DNA of 64,000 bases from Chondrus crispus (GCF_000350225.1 NW_005178873.1:517453-581452); one strand, 5' to 3'; positions 1 through 9,854 are shown, counted from the first letter of the stretch. The notes: generated by a model not told the origin, from the sequence alone. Translations and numbers: made by a program.

Positions 1-1
1 G

Positions 2-973
2 GAAGGGTCGAGCCCCCCCCAAAGGCAGGCGACGCCGCCCCCCGGATCCAGTTCGTCGACGGGGGTACAAGAGCTGTCGCGCCTTCTGCTGGAAGGTTGG
101 ACGATGCTCGCGGAAACCTGCCCGCGGGCGCATTGCACGATGCCGCTGGCGCGGTCTCGCAGCGGGAGGGTGGTATGTTGCTCGTGCGGGTTGGACGTGG
201 TGTCCAGGCCGGCGGCGGAGGAAGACAAGACGGAGGAAGCGGACGGGGCGGGGGAAGTGTCGCACGCGGTCGTGCCCGCGGGTCGGAGCCAGCGGGACGC
301 GATGAGCGCGCGGCTGGGCGAGAAGCTGCTGCAGGGCTGGACGATGCTGGACGCGGCGTGCGAGAGATGCGCACTGCCTCTGCTAAGAGAGGGAAGCGGG
401 CGAGTGGTTTGCGTCGGGTGCGAGGGCGAGGGCGGCAGGCAGCTGATGCCAAGGGTGGTCCATGTGGGGGCTAATGGCGGGATGGGACAACAAGTGACAA
501 GGACTGGAGTCGGTGGAGGACAGCAGGTGGCAAGGGCTGGCGGGGCCGTGGGACAGCATGTAGCACGTGGCGGGGGCGCGGTGGGACAGCAGGTTGCACG
601 GGCTGCGGGGGGAGCAGAGCGGACGTTGGAGACGGGTGTTGGGAGGGGTGGGAGTGGAGGACGGGGCGTAGGAGGTGGAAATCGAGTGGAAGGGCGGGGG
701 CCTGTGCGGAGCTTGCCTCCTCCATCTGTGAGGCTGGGTGATGCGGCGGGGGCAGTGGGACAGGGTGAGGGGGAGGGGGACGTGCAGTGGGAGTTGGAGC
801 TGGCCGAGATAGAGGCTGGACGGAAGTTGGGGATGCTGCGCGTGGCGCTGGGCGAGGCGGAGGACGCGGAGACGTGCCGGATTCTGGCGATGGCGATGGT
901 GGAGCTGGTGAGGCTGGTGCGGATTGCTCGGGAGGCTCGGGCGGCGGCAGTTCGTGTGAAACGGTCGGCCTAA
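2..973 (+). CDS. Tandem Auto_anti-p27 (ZNRD2/SSSCA1-like) zinc protein, 5' partial
   Basis: The frame is open from base 2, so the 5' end lies outside the window; 323 residues are visible. Two copies of the p27/ZNRD2 zinc module are seen. One has ELSRLLLEGWTMLAETCP with CPRAHC and CCSC near visible residues 25-65. The second has LGEKLLQGWTMLDAACERC and CVGC near residues 100-145. In both, the leucine-glycine-tryptophan helix precedes a CxxC...CxxC zinc ribbon. A Gly/Arg/Val-rich linker with repeated GQQVARGG-type units follows. The C-terminal 60 residues form a hydrophobic, charged helix (ELELAEIEAGRKLGMLRVALGEAEDAET...). The human relative is a small protein with one such module, so duplication plus a long tail is unusual. 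No catalytic role is known for the family. Start and total length cannot be judged here. Confidence 0.75.
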   Translation, partial: EGSSPPQRQATPPPGSSSSTGVQELSRLLLEGWTMLAETCPRAHCTMPLARSRSGRVVCCSCGLDVVSRPAAEEDKTEEADGAGEVSHAVVPAGRSQRDAMSARLGEKLLQGWTMLDAACERCALPLLREGSGRVVCVGCEGEGGRQLMPRVVHVGANGGMGQQVTRTGVGGGQQVARAGGAVGQHVARGGGAVGQQVARAAGGAERTLETGVGRGGSGGRGVGGGNRVEGRGPVRSLPPPSVRLGDAAGAVGQGEGEGDVQWELELAEIEAGRKLGMLRVALGEAEDAETCRILAMAMVELVRLVRIAREARAAAVRVKRSA

Positions 974-1129
974 TGTGATTGGATGGTGGGCCATCTTCGT
1001 GGGCGTGCAAGCAAGGTCTTCGTGGAAGGTGCCCAACGATGCAAAAAACAGCCGGCGCGTTACATTTATCCCAAAATTACACACCTGGCAACCTTTGTCT
1101 TCCTGCAACCTAACGGTCCTGTTTGTCTA

Positions 1130-1247
1130 ATCACATACCCGCCCCTCCTCGTTCCCCCCCTTCTTATCCTCAGCTCCCCCAATCCCCTTTCCCCGAACCC
1201 CCCCTCCCCCCCCTCCCTTCCGGTAAAGTCCCAAACGCTTTCCGACC
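1130..1247 (+). promoter_or_regulatory. Pyrimidine-rich leader upstream of the MAPK gene
   Basis: An almost pure C/T tract (long C runs broken by T, a few A) runs up to the MAPK start codon. A similar CT-rich stretch precedes the B-box gene at about 9690-9850. I infer that these are promoter-proximal or 5'UTR tracts; no TATA box is convincing. Confidence 0.3.
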
Positions 1248-2639
1248 ATGGCGGACAAGCCTCTCCTCGCAAACCGCTACTGTCTCAACCAGGTCATCGG
1301 CGAGGGCGCCTACGGTGTCGTCGCCTCCGCCCAGGATGTAGTCACGGGTGATGTCGTCGCCGTGAAGCGCATCAAGCGTGTGCTCGACACATATGCCATG
1401 GCCACTCGCATTCTCCGCGAGCTCAAGTTTCTGCGCCTCCTTCGCGGCCACAACAACGTCATCGAAGTCAAGGATATCCTTGTCCCTTCCGACCGCGAAC
1501 GCTTCAACGACACTTTCGTCGTCTTCGAGCTCATGCCCTGCGACCTTTCCAGCGTCATCCGCTCCACCGCACCGCTCAACCCGGCAAATGTCAAGTACCT
1601 CATGTTCCAGCTCTTGCGCGGTATTCAGTATCTCCACACCGCCGGAGTGCTGCATCGCGATTTGAAGCCTTCCAATATTCTCGTCGACTCTAAGTGCTCG
1701 CTTAAGATATGCGACTTTGGTCTTGCTCGCGCCGCCTTTCGCGCAGAGAACGACGCTGATTTGGTCCTGTGGACAGAGTACGTTGCCACGCGCTGGTACC
1801 GCGCCCCGGAGCTCATCATGCCGCATGAGAACAATTATGGCCGCGCTATTGATGTCTGGTCAGCGGGTTGCATTTTTGCAGAGATGCTCCTACGCTCCCC
1901 GCTTCTCCCAGGCGGTGATGCCATTGATCAGCTTCGTCGCATTACCGAGTTTACCGGTACCCCTACTCTAGATGTTATTTCCAGACTCAGGAACCCAAAG
2001 GCCCAGCAGTATCTCAAGTCCGTCAAGCCCAAGCCACCCACTGACCTGAACACAATATTCGCTCCCGGCACAGATCCAGAGGCCCTCCAGCTGATTAAGG
2101 CAATGCTCGAGTTTGATCCGCAGAAAAGGATTACCGCTTACGATGCCCTTATGACAAACTACTTTAAGGAGTGGAGGGACCCGTTAGGGTTCGGACCGCG
2201 CCCGCGGGACCTCACTGAGAAGGAGTTTGACTTTGAGAAGAGGTTGGGAATGAACAAGATTGACGGCTTGGCCTATATTCGCCGTGAGTTGCTCGAAGAG
2301 ATTCTGTTCTATCACCCGGAGAAACGCGACGAGCTGTATGGAAATGGGCCCAGCTACGAGGTGGAAAGCCAGGCTGCTGGCTTTGCAAAGGCCATGGACA
2401 ATCAGCGTAAGGGCTTCAACGCCGCTGTGCCCGCCAAGAGCATGCCCAAGGATGCCATGAAGAACATCGTATTGTCGCAGACAGAGAGACGAAACGCCGC
2501 CATGAAGCATGGCAGGGCGCCGACGGTGCCTAGTGAGGTCATGAGGCAATACGAAAACCAGATGGACACCTCGGAAACGCCGAGACCAGGCGAGACGCCA
2601 CAACAAGGTGAAAACGAGGACGCAGCGATGCAGGGCTAG
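1248..2639 (+). CDS. Mitogen-activated protein kinase, TEY type
   Basis: This is a 463-residue serine/threonine kinase of the CMGC/MAPK group, read through as one intronless frame. Key elements are visible. The glycine loop is GEGAYGVV (18-25), the ATP-anchoring lysine is K40 in VAVKRI, and the helix C glutamate is near E58. The catalytic loop is HRDLKPSN (136-143, D138), the metal-binding motif is DFGLAR (156-161), and the activation-loop TEY is at 176-178, followed by VATRWYRAPEL. The TEY motif is typical of ERK-like MAPKs and would be dually phosphorylated by a MAPK kinase. The insert around PLLPGGDAIDQL matches the MAPK CMGC region. About 110 residues beyond the catalytic domain form a polar tail of unknown function. 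The start ATG follows CCGACC and fits the kinase N-terminus. Orthology to a specific plant MAPK clade cannot be set by eye. Confidence 0.93.
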   Translation: MADKPLLANRYCLNQVIGEGAYGVVASAQDVVTGDVVAVKRIKRVLDTYAMATRILRELKFLRLLRGHNNVIEVKDILVPSDRERFNDTFVVFELMPCDLSSVIRSTAPLNPANVKYLMFQLLRGIQYLHTAGVLHRDLKPSNILVDSKCSLKICDFGLARAAFRAENDADLVLWTEYVATRWYRAPELIMPHENNYGRAIDVWSAGCIFAEMLLRSPLLPGGDAIDQLRRITEFTGTPTLDVISRLRNPKAQQYLKSVKPKPPTDLNTIFAPGTDPEALQLIKAMLEFDPQKRITAYDALMTNYFKEWRDPLGFGPRPRDLTEKEFDFEKRLGMNKIDGLAYIRRELLEEILFYHPEKRDELYGNGPSYEVESQAAGFAKAMDNQRKGFNAAVPAKSMPKDAMKNIVLSQTERRNAAMKHGRAPTVPSEVMRQYENQMDTSETPRPGETPQQGENEDAAMQG

Positions 2640-3328
2640 TGCGTTCTACTCGCTGTTCACAGGGACACAACGAAAAAGGAACGTTATGGCAGGGTATGCA
2701 TTCACGGTTGTGAGAGGGAGGAGGGGCAGGCTATCGGGGTCTAGGGATGTGACAGGAAGTCGGTGTTGTTCAACTGGGAGGGGTTGTGAACTGACGAAGG
2801 GTGGCATCTCTTATGTTCGGGCTAATTACGACTACATGGGAAGCGCGGTCCGACTTGCTTTTTTTGCTTAACCTCTGCGTTCCGGCTGCGTCGGCAGCAA
2901 GCGATGGGCAGGGGTTTGTGTGCGTTTATGAGCAACACGTGTGAATAGTCGGACTGGTGCGCAATGGACTTTCTACAAATATATGAGGACCTATGACATA
3001 TGAGGAGGAGCATGAGTGAAGCCAGGGGCTTTTTTGTTCGTGATGATCGCCTGCTGAGATCTGGACTCTTTTGAGTAGGAAGCGCGTGACGCAGAGGCTG
3101 CCGAGATAGGTGTACATTTTAGGTGATTGATATGAACGTGTAAAGCATGACTCTATGTTGTGCCGTACATCTGTGGCATTTGCATTTCTTTCGTGGGCTC
3201 CAGTTCGGAGCCGGTTGAAGGACGAGGAGCGCAGGTCGTTCACTTGATCTCCACAGAGGCATCTCGCTGCCCATGTCCACATCTTGTTGTAAAGGATCAG
3301 GGCGTACTCTCCAGCACATAAAGGTGTA

Positions 3329-3373
3329 CCCAGCATTCCACCTTCCAGTGTCCCAGCATTCCATCTTCCAATT
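3329..3373. repeat. Two-copy 23-bp tandem repeat
   Basis: The unit begins CCCAGCATTCCACCTTCCAG and recurs 23 bases later as CCCAGCATTCCATCTTCCA. The second copy differs by one substitution over the clearly shared part. Confidence 0.7.
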
Positions 3374-3396
3374 GGTTGTGTACACTACTGTGATGT

Positions 3397-3432
3397 CACA
3401 GCTGTTGACAGCTGTTGACATCAACAGCTGTG
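3397..3432. repeat. Perfect 12-bp inverted repeat
   Basis: CACAGCTGTTGA (3397-3408) is the exact reverse complement of TCAACAGCTGTG (3421-3432), with a 12-base spacer that itself repeats CAGCTGTTGA. It could form a hairpin; no function is evident. It lies about 220 bases upstream of the COQ9 start. Confidence 0.7.
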
Positions 3433-3652
3433 GGTCATTGTTCAACTTTTGGGAGAGAGATGATCCCCTCCTTCATCAACTTCATTTCTGACGTGTGCAC
3501 GGCACAACTTACGGTACACGCTGTACACGCGTAGCAGGTGCTTTGAAACCTTGCTGTGATGCATATGCATCACCTACCTCCTCGACCGCAGTATGCCTTC
3601 TTTTGTCATCTCCTCCGTTTACGTCCGGTACAGCAACACGATCCCGTCCACC

Positions 3653-4545
3653 ATGTTTCGTCTCGCTGTCTCCCGTCTCCCGGCGCACCTGCGTTCCCGC
3701 TCCATCTGCGCACCCGCGTCTGCAGAAGCCTCCGTGTCTGCAGAAGGCTCCAAGCCCTGCGGCTCGGACGTTGACGATCTATACGCCACCGTCCTTTCCG
3801 AAGTCCCCACCCACGGTTTCACGCCGCAAGCCATCACCGCCGCCGTGCACGCTCTCGGATGGTCTCCCGCGGCTGCGCGCATGTTCCCGCGCGGTCCGCT
3901 CGACGTCGTCGACCGGCTCGTCGCGACCAGCAACCGCACGTTGGCCGCCGTGCTCGCGGAGAAAGAGATGTCGGATGATCCCGTGGAGAGGTTCGCTTTT
4001 GCTGCCAGGACGAGACTCCAGATGATGGATAAATTTCACCCACATTGGAGTAAGGCTCTCGCACTCCACCATTCCCCCACGAATGCGGGAAATGCTGCCC
4101 GGCAGGCGGCTATGCTCGTCGATGAGATGGCGCACTTTGCGGGATACTCGAACCCGGATGTACGTTTTTGCATGGTTTGGACAAGCAGCTCACATTTGTC
4201 TGCCTAGGTAACAAAGTTGCTTAGGAAGTAGCTGCTTTCGCTCTTGTAACTGGGGTGGGTTCTGACGAATTGACGTTTTGTGTATGTTCTCTTCCATTGA
4301 TGCAGTTTTCGTGGTACACTGATCGCGCAGTTCTAGGTGTGACATACCATGCGACGCAGCTGTACTGGATCACAGACAAGTCGCGGGAGAAAGATGACAC
4401 CTGGGCCTTTCTAGACAGGCATCTGCGAGACTCTCACACCGCTCGCAAACAGGCTTCGGACGCGTACAAGGGTCTCATGAATCTGTCTGATGCCACCGCA
4501 AGTACTCTCTCCACGCTCATTCGGTCAACACGCAGAAGCTATTAA
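3653..4545 (+). CDS. COQ9: COQ9 ubiquinone-biosynthesis protein (one intron)
   Basis: COQ9 is a mitochondrial lipid-binding protein that helps COQ7 hydroxylate the ubiquinone precursor. The gene has two exons, 3653-4159 and 4306-4545, joined in phase 0 (donor GTACGT, acceptor GCAG), giving 248 residues. The start chosen is the ATG in CCACCATGTTTCG. The upstream in-frame leader from 3593 is less likely, because the 3653 start gives an Arg/Ser-rich amphipathic N-terminus like a mitochondrial presequence. The C-terminal exon, with FSWYTDRAVLGVTYHATQLY and DDTWAFLDRHLRD, closely matches the conserved COQ9 block. The first exon carries the TetR-like helical region (TPQAITAAVHALGWSPAAARMFP). Reading through the intron would end the protein at 4207 without the conserved domain, so splicing is well supported. 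Confidence 0.9.
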
Positions 4546-4688
4546 ACTAACTTAACTCAAAACCCTTCACGTGAGTCATCCCAGGAAGTCATACGCTGCT
4601 CAACGCGGCAGTCGTCTTCGAGACCGATGCCCGGAAAGTTAGATCCTTGTTAGTAGAAAATTAATCATGGTGCATTATGTGCAGTACT

Positions 4689-7600
4689 CTAACGTCTACG
4701 TCGCAACTCGTATACATTTGTTGACACTCGCCTCGTCTTACTTGGACGGTTCTGCCCAATCTCTGACAGGCAAGCACGACCTCGCTTTTTCCCAGTATGC
4801 GGTGTCACAGGTGGTTTACGACCAGATGCTGCCCGCGCGGACGGACTCTGCCCAATTGGATACTTGCGAGGTCGTCCGCGTTTTCTTTTCACAGGCTGCT
4901 CCGGCGTCGAGAGCCCTGGCTCATCTACACAGGGTGATGCCTTGGACTCCTTTTCGGGTGACCGCGGTGACCTTGAGGGCGAGACTGTGACAAGAGGTTT
5001 CTCGACCTCACGAAGACGCTCACTTAATCTGGACGATTTTCTAGTTGGTGTGAACAGTACGTCTTGAGATTCTGGACGCCTTGGTTCTGCGCGAGTTGGA
5101 GTATCTTGGTCTTCACTTGTTTCTTCTAATTCATAGTCTTTGTCCTCGTCGTCCTCTGCAACTGGGGTCGACGGTACGGATGACTTTTCCGAACTCTCTG
5201 CCTCGCTTGGGACCAAATTCAGCCTCAACCTTAACCCACCCGGGCGCAATCCTTTTCCATCAGATACTACAGAGACTTTTCGCCCACTCGCGCCTCGCCT
5301 GTGTCTCGGTCTACGAATTACTGGACCGTCTGTGACCTTGGACACTTGCGCATCTCTCCGAGCCTTCGCCGATTTCCGCGGCCTTCCACGTCTCGGCTTC
5401 GCCAGCACTTCAGATTCACCGCTTGTAGACGCAATTTCAATGACCTCTACTGCTGAAGCTATTTTCTCTGGGCCCTGTTTGGGTACGTCATTTCCGTCAC
5501 CTCCATCCAAAACTTCCTCAGTGACTTCAAGCTTAGGTACCCGTACAACATTATCATCGTCTGGGTTGCGATGAAGCTGCGCTGCAAGATCCCTTGACCT
5601 AAGCGCAGAGATATTTCTCCCTGTTTTGTCTCCTTGCCCGTCAATAGTTGGAATCACTTCTTCTACTTCATCGTCTTTGTGCTTTTCGTGTGGTGCGGTC
5701 GGGCCTGTTCCAGATCTCGTTCCTTCCAGCACAGTTTTCTCTTCTTGCAAGGACTGCGTATTCGTTGCGATCACCGCTTCGTCAGTCTTATTCTTCGTCC
5801 ATAATTTCTCATCAACAAGACGTCGCGAGGAGCGCCGTATGCTGCTCGGTCTTCTCCCTCGTTTTCTGGCTGGTGTCACTATTGCGCTGTTATGACCTGG
5901 TTGGGTTTCCTTCGTCGCAGCGGACAGTTGCGCAGACCCACCATCTAAGCGATGCTCACCTTGATTCAACCCATCACCGGTGGAGGAGGGTAGGTGAGTA
6001 GTTGTGAAGTTGCTGACATCCAGCCTGCGTGCCACAGACTTCTCAACTTGGGGAGGCTTAAGTTGAAGTCTCACTGTCGTGGAGTGCGGACGACTTAGTG
6101 CCACACCATCTCCTAGTTCTTTTCTGAGTTTGTCTTCGACCTTTACGCACTGGACGTTTGTCTCAACTTCTTCTTCCTGCTTTTTTTCTTCCCGGTTGAA
6201 TTCCGGTGCACCGCAATACGTCAAGTGCATCTGGATCTCCTGGCTCATAGCCTCATGTTGTTTAATCTCCACCTGAGCGACTGTGGAATCAGCTGGAAGC
6301 GTCGCATGACATACCCTGCCTACGCTGTCGCTGTTCGGCGTGACGTTAAGGATTTTGATTTGATGCCGAGAACCGCTAATGATGTGATCTTCCCGTGTTC
6401 CTGTTCGTGTGATGCTAGTCGTGACTGTGAGCCCCGCAGTGACTGGGACACTAGCAATGGCCACCGTCTCGACTGATTTACTACCGCTCTTGCAGGCAGT
6501 TGACGAAAATGCACCAGCTCTCAAGGCGAATTCGGGGACATTGGAGCTCAAGTTCTTGCTCTGTTCCATGCGCTCTTTTTCTGAGAGAAGTTGCTCCGAT
6601 ACGCGTAACATTGCGTCTCGTTGCTTCAGGAAATCCATCGGCAGCATTCTGAGGGCCGAACAGAGCGTCTTTTCGGGTTCTGTCAAGGCTGATACGCCCT
6701 CTTCTCTATCCACTCGCATAGCGCTGACTTGTGGATACTTACTCCTTGCGAGCACTTTTGCCTCTCGCGTGCGCCGAAGCCTCGCCGTCTTGGATTCTTT
6801 TGGACTGCCCGGAGTCGCATATGGACTCGCAGCCACACCTACAGGCGAGCCCTTCTCGGTGGAGCCAGCCGGCGTCCCATTAGTATTCAAAGCCGGAGTG
6901 GATGGTGTGCTTTCCCTATTCTGGCCTGGGTCGATGCCTTGAAGGCGGGTTTCGGCACAAACAAGTGCAGGAGACGGAGTTGCTTTTGTGCGTCCGAGAC
7001 TCTTCTTGTCAGCCGCGTCGCGTTCCTTGCGGTCAATCAAGCCAAGTTCGGCGGTACGTCTCCTCGCATCGATCTCATAGATATCGATCTCGGCTTTTGT
7101 GCGCAAACCGTTTTCTTTGCCACTCGCATGTAGATACATATCCTTTGCCAGACGATATTCAAACATAACGCTGTCGTAAAACGCGGAAAACTTGAGAGGA
7201 TCCAGTATCCTCTTAAACGCGTGCAATCTCGCACTAAGTTCTTTTTCATCGCGAGTGTGACGGCGGTCAACAGCCTTAAGGTTTGAAAAGTCAAGCAAGT
7301 TACGGTCAAAAATAATCTTCTTGACGGCCTCCCTTACCTGTAAGCGGTGATCATAGATCTCCAAGAGCCTACTCTTAAGTGCGACAACTTCATCATCATC
7401 ATCCTCCGCAATCGCTAAGTCGGCAATCAGGGTCTCAGCCTGGTCATCAAATTCAACATCAAAATCCTGTCGCTGCCATGAGAAGCCCTGCAGCGCGCCT
7501 TCAGCGGGTTGGTTTGGGTGATCAGGGTCGTCGTTCTTCTTCAGCAATGAGCGTCCATCCTTTGGTGAATTGTGGACTTGACCGGGCGGGGGCGCGGGGA

Positions 7601-8261
7601 TAGAGTGTGCCGACGCGGCCGGATCGTGCTCCGTGGGGGTGACGCGCTTGCCCTTCGGTGTGAACTTTTGCTTGCCCTTAGGGCGCCCCCTACCCTTTCC
7701 TTTCGACTTTCCTTTGGACGTGACAAAAGAAGAGGCGACAGGGAATGTGGTATGACTGTTCTGAATCGCAGGCGAAGACGGCGCGGCTTGCATGACGACG
7801 GTCTCTTCCTGGACTTGTTGGGGGGCGGTGAGGGCTTCGTCCGAGGGTAGCGGGGCAGTTTTGGAGTGCAAATAAACGTCATTGTAGTGCATTTCGCACT
7901 TGTAAAGGGTCTTCGTGCATACGTAGTCGGCGACTTTCTTCCACTGGTTGAGGCCAAAGGTCAAGCAAGCCTGTAGCAAGCGAGTCTCCTCCTGCGCAGA
8001 CCATTCGGGGGTATACACAGGTAATTCGAGCTTCTCGACGACTCTGTAGGGATGATTTGTGCGATGCGGGGCGACGGCGCATGCGCCAACGACGAAGCAG
8101 TCGATGCAGAGCGGGAGTCTGTCGCATAGGGGAAAGGCGCACTCGACGTAGGCGATGTCGTGCAGCAGATGACGGAAGCAATGAGCGCATTGCGGCCCTG
8201 GCGTTACCGTGGTGGTCAGGGTTTGCGCCGCCATGGCGGACGCGCGCCGCGACGGTCGCAT
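4689..8261 (-). CDS. ADA2: ADA2-like SAGA adaptor with long AT-hook tail
   Basis: ADA2 tethers and stimulates the GCN5 histone acetyltransferase in SAGA/ADA complexes. The N-terminal half shows the family order. A ZZ zinc finger (CAHC...C...C...CIDCF...H, about 25-70) comes first, then a SANT domain (PEWSAQEETRLLQACLTFGL, about 80-125). The ADA2 middle block follows (QDFDVEFDDQAETLIADL, then the LLEIYDHRLQVREAVKK and RLHAFKRILDP regions). A short SWIRM-like start, LTEPEKTLCSALRMLPMDFL, is seen, but the rest of SWIRM is not recognisable. After it come some 550 mostly disordered residues with at least three AT-hook-like motifs (KRGRRPSS, RRGRPRKS, KRKRGRPRKYP). The total is 1190 residues, against roughly 430-560 for usual ADA2. 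I use the ATG at 8261; the ATG at 8234 (GCCATGG context) is equally plausible. No intron is needed. Confidence 0.88.
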   Translation of the reverse strand: MRPSRRASAMAAQTLTTTVTPGPQCAHCFRHLLHDIAYVECAFPLCDRLPLCIDCFVVGACAVAPHRTNHPYRVVEKLELPVYTPEWSAQEETRLLQACLTFGLNQWKKVADYVCTKTLYKCEMHYNDVYLHSKTAPLPSDEALTAPQQVQEETVVMQAAPSSPAIQNSHTTFPVASSFVTSKGKSKGKGRGRPKGKQKFTPKGKRVTPTEHDPAASAHSIPAPPPGQVHNSPKDGRSLLKKNDDPDHPNQPAEGALQGFSWQRQDFDVEFDDQAETLIADLAIAEDDDDEVVALKSRLLEIYDHRLQVREAVKKIIFDRNLLDFSNLKAVDRRHTRDEKELSARLHAFKRILDPLKFSAFYDSVMFEYRLAKDMYLHASGKENGLRTKAEIDIYEIDARRRTAELGLIDRKERDAADKKSLGRTKATPSPALVCAETRLQGIDPGQNRESTPSTPALNTNGTPAGSTEKGSPVGVAASPYATPGSPKESKTARLRRTREAKVLARSKYPQVSAMRVDREEGVSALTEPEKTLCSALRMLPMDFLKQRDAMLRVSEQLLSEKERMEQSKNLSSNVPEFALRAGAFSSTACKSGSKSVETVAIASVPVTAGLTVTTSITRTGTREDHIISGSRHQIKILNVTPNSDSVGRVCHATLPADSTVAQVEIKQHEAMSQEIQMHLTYCGAPEFNREEKKQEEEVETNVQCVKVEDKLRKELGDGVALSRPHSTTVRLQLKPPQVEKSVARRLDVSNFTTTHLPSSTGDGLNQGEHRLDGGSAQLSAATKETQPGHNSAIVTPARKRGRRPSSIRRSSRRLVDEKLWTKNKTDEAVIATNTQSLQEEKTVLEGTRSGTGPTAPHEKHKDDEVEEVIPTIDGQGDKTGRNISALRSRDLAAQLHRNPDDDNVVRVPKLEVTEEVLDGGDGNDVPKQGPEKIASAVEVIEIASTSGESEVLAKPRRGRPRKSAKARRDAQVSKVTDGPVIRRPRHRRGASGRKVSVVSDGKGLRPGGLRLRLNLVPSEAESSEKSSVPSTPVAEDDEDKDYELEETSEDQDTPTRAEPRRPESQDVLFTPTRKSSRLSERLREVEKPLVTVSPSRSPRSPEKESKASPCVDEPGLSTPEQPVKRKRGRPRKYPIGQSPSARAASGRKPPVTPHTGKKRGRACLSEIGQNRPSKTRRVSTNVYELRRRR

Positions 8262-8711
8262 GATGAGGTGAGGGTGACGGCGGGGCAGGGGGGTGTGTGT
8301 CTGGGGAAGCGAGGTACGGGGGAAAGGGGATGGTGACACACGTGTAAGTACGTACTTAACGGGCGGGGCGGGGCGGGGCGGAGCGGAGCGGAGCGGAGCG
8401 GGAGAGAATGGATGGGCTGCTGGTCGGGTGCAGAGCAAGTGGCACACGCAGGACACCTGTACACGTGTACACCAGTTTACCGTTTGCTCCCCTTTCGGTG
8501 CTGTACGACAGCGCCGCATCCGCAGCTGTTTACAGCCGACATGGCGGACTCGCATTCCACGAGAGCTTTGCAGAATCGGTCATGGTGTAAACAAGTCCCC
8601 TGTATCTTATGTAAGCACACGGTATGTTGACTGACGCGCTCGAGACAGAATGCATAATTCTCCTTGGTTTTCCACCGCACGCTGCAACCATTGTCGAGAG
8701 GCAGGGGAGAG
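8262..8711. promoter_or_regulatory. Divergent promoter region between ADA2 and the Bet1-like gene
   Basis: About 450 bases separate two start codons that face away from each other. The interval contains the GC-rich pentanucleotide array listed next and several CACGTG/GTACAC-type palindromes (ACACGTGTACAC near 8460). A shared bidirectional promoter is inferred from arrangement alone. Confidence 0.4.
8361..8403. repeat. GC-rich pentanucleotide array (GGGCG then GGAGC units)
   Basis: About eight tandem 5-bp units change from GGGCG/GGGGC type to GGAGC type. The GGGGCGGGG core resembles GC-box (Sp1/KLF-type) sites. It sits about 100 bp upstream of the ADA2 start. Confidence 0.7.
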
Positions 8712-9240
8712 ATGGCGCTACGTCCGCAGAAGCATGACGACAAAGAGAGGAGGGAACTGCTCTTCGGCGCGCAGCAGAGAAGACCGCCGCCGGGGGGCCG
8801 CAATGTGTCCTCGGCAGCAGACAAGGAGGCCATGGAGACGGGCAATAATGCCAACGTCGATGGGCTTCGGGGTCGCGTAGGAGAAATGAGACATGTACGT
8901 ACACGCGCGTTTTCGGTGAGGTTTCAGTCAGGTTTCCGTGAGGCTGGAGAGATGGACGCGGAACGGTGAAGACAGCCGAGACAAGATCTCTGACTTGCCG
9001 ACGCTTCCGTTTTGCTGCGTGAAACGCGAATAGCTTGCGATTGATCTGGGGACAGAGGTGAGAGACCAGAATGCTATGCTGGACGGTATGCAGGGGACGT
9101 TTGAGAATGCTGGTGACGCCATCACGCGAAGCATAGCTGAGGTGCGAAGACTGGCTACAAGTGGAAGCGCAGGACACATGTGTATTCTTGCCACCTTCGC
9201 GTTTGTGTTTTTTATTCTCATCTATCTGCTGTTGCGGTGA
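8712..9240 (+). CDS. Bet1-like Qc-SNARE (one intron)
   Basis: This is a small tail-anchored SNARE of the Bet1/Sft1 type, expected at the ER-Golgi interface. Exons 8712-8894 and 9034-9240 join in phase 0 (donor GTACGT, acceptor ATAG) to give 129 residues. The SNARE helix spans the junction: NNANVDGLRGRVGEMRH in exon 1, then LAIDLGTEVRDQNAMLDGMQ in exon 2. This matches the heptad pattern around the zero-layer glutamine of Bet1-like proteins (RDQN). A single C-terminal transmembrane segment (MCILATFAFVFFILIYLLL) ends the protein with almost no luminal tail. The N-terminus is short, polar and Arg/Gln-rich. Assignment to Bet1 rather than Sft1 is by resemblance only. Confidence 0.87.
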
Positions 9241-9854
9241 TCGGTGTGGGGGAGCGAGATTGTCCAACGCTGCACGAAACCACGCCAAGCAAATCGCAAC
9301 TCGAAGATATGCAGTGCATGTGCGGACACGGAGGGCGCGGGGGCGTGACGTGACGAGGCGGCGTGTGTATAGAAGCGGGGGAGGCGGCGTAAATCTTAAG
9401 GCTGCCGCTTCATTAAAAATCGCTGTGTGGAAAAGTTGTCCAAATCGCAAGCGATCCTCCCCTCACGGACACCTGTCCGGCGGCGATTGGTTGCGCAAAA
9501 AATATCTCTGCAGACAGAACGTCGGGCCTCGGGCCTCGCTCTGCGCTACACTCTGTTCGCACATGTATCTCCCACCTTTAGCCGCCTGTTTTCCCAGTGG
9601 GTGCCGCTTCCCACCCCCTCCAGGAGGCGAATCCAATACCTTTGGGGCCATCTGCGCACCACCCATACTGCACTAACTTCCTTTTAGGCCAATGGCCACC
9701 CGCCTCCCTCCACAGCCGACCCCTTCCTTCCCGACCCCCTCACCCACCCTCCGATTTGTCCATCCCGACATCGCCCGCCCTTCTTTTCTTTTCTTTCCGC
9801 TGGGCACGCTTCCTCTATCCCCACTACCCGACACCCAAACATATTGTAATCACC
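9241..9854. other. Intergenic region before the B-box gene
   Basis: About 610 bases without a supported gene. It ends in a CT-rich tract (about 9690-9850) directly upstream of the next start codon. No RNA gene or repeat is evident. Confidence 0.45.

Larger units (their letters stand above)
2640..3652. other. Intergenic region between MAPK and COQ9
   Basis: About 1 kb without a convincing gene. It holds a 23-bp tandem repeat and a short hairpin (listed separately). The segment just before COQ9 is rich in GTAC/GTACAC motifs. Open frames here are short and show no recognisable protein similarity. Confidence 0.5.

Noticed and set aside
383..1108. Long open frames antisense to the p27-like gene
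   Set aside because: Low-complexity Pro/His-rich translations of a GC-rich gene's opposite strand; no family and no codon logic.
1170..1826. Antisense open frame over the MAPK gene
   Set aside because: The MAPK frame has all kinase motifs; the antisense product has none.
8361..8403. 5-bp array considered as CRISPR
   Set aside because: No spacer structure; simple tandem repeat in a eukaryotic promoter region.
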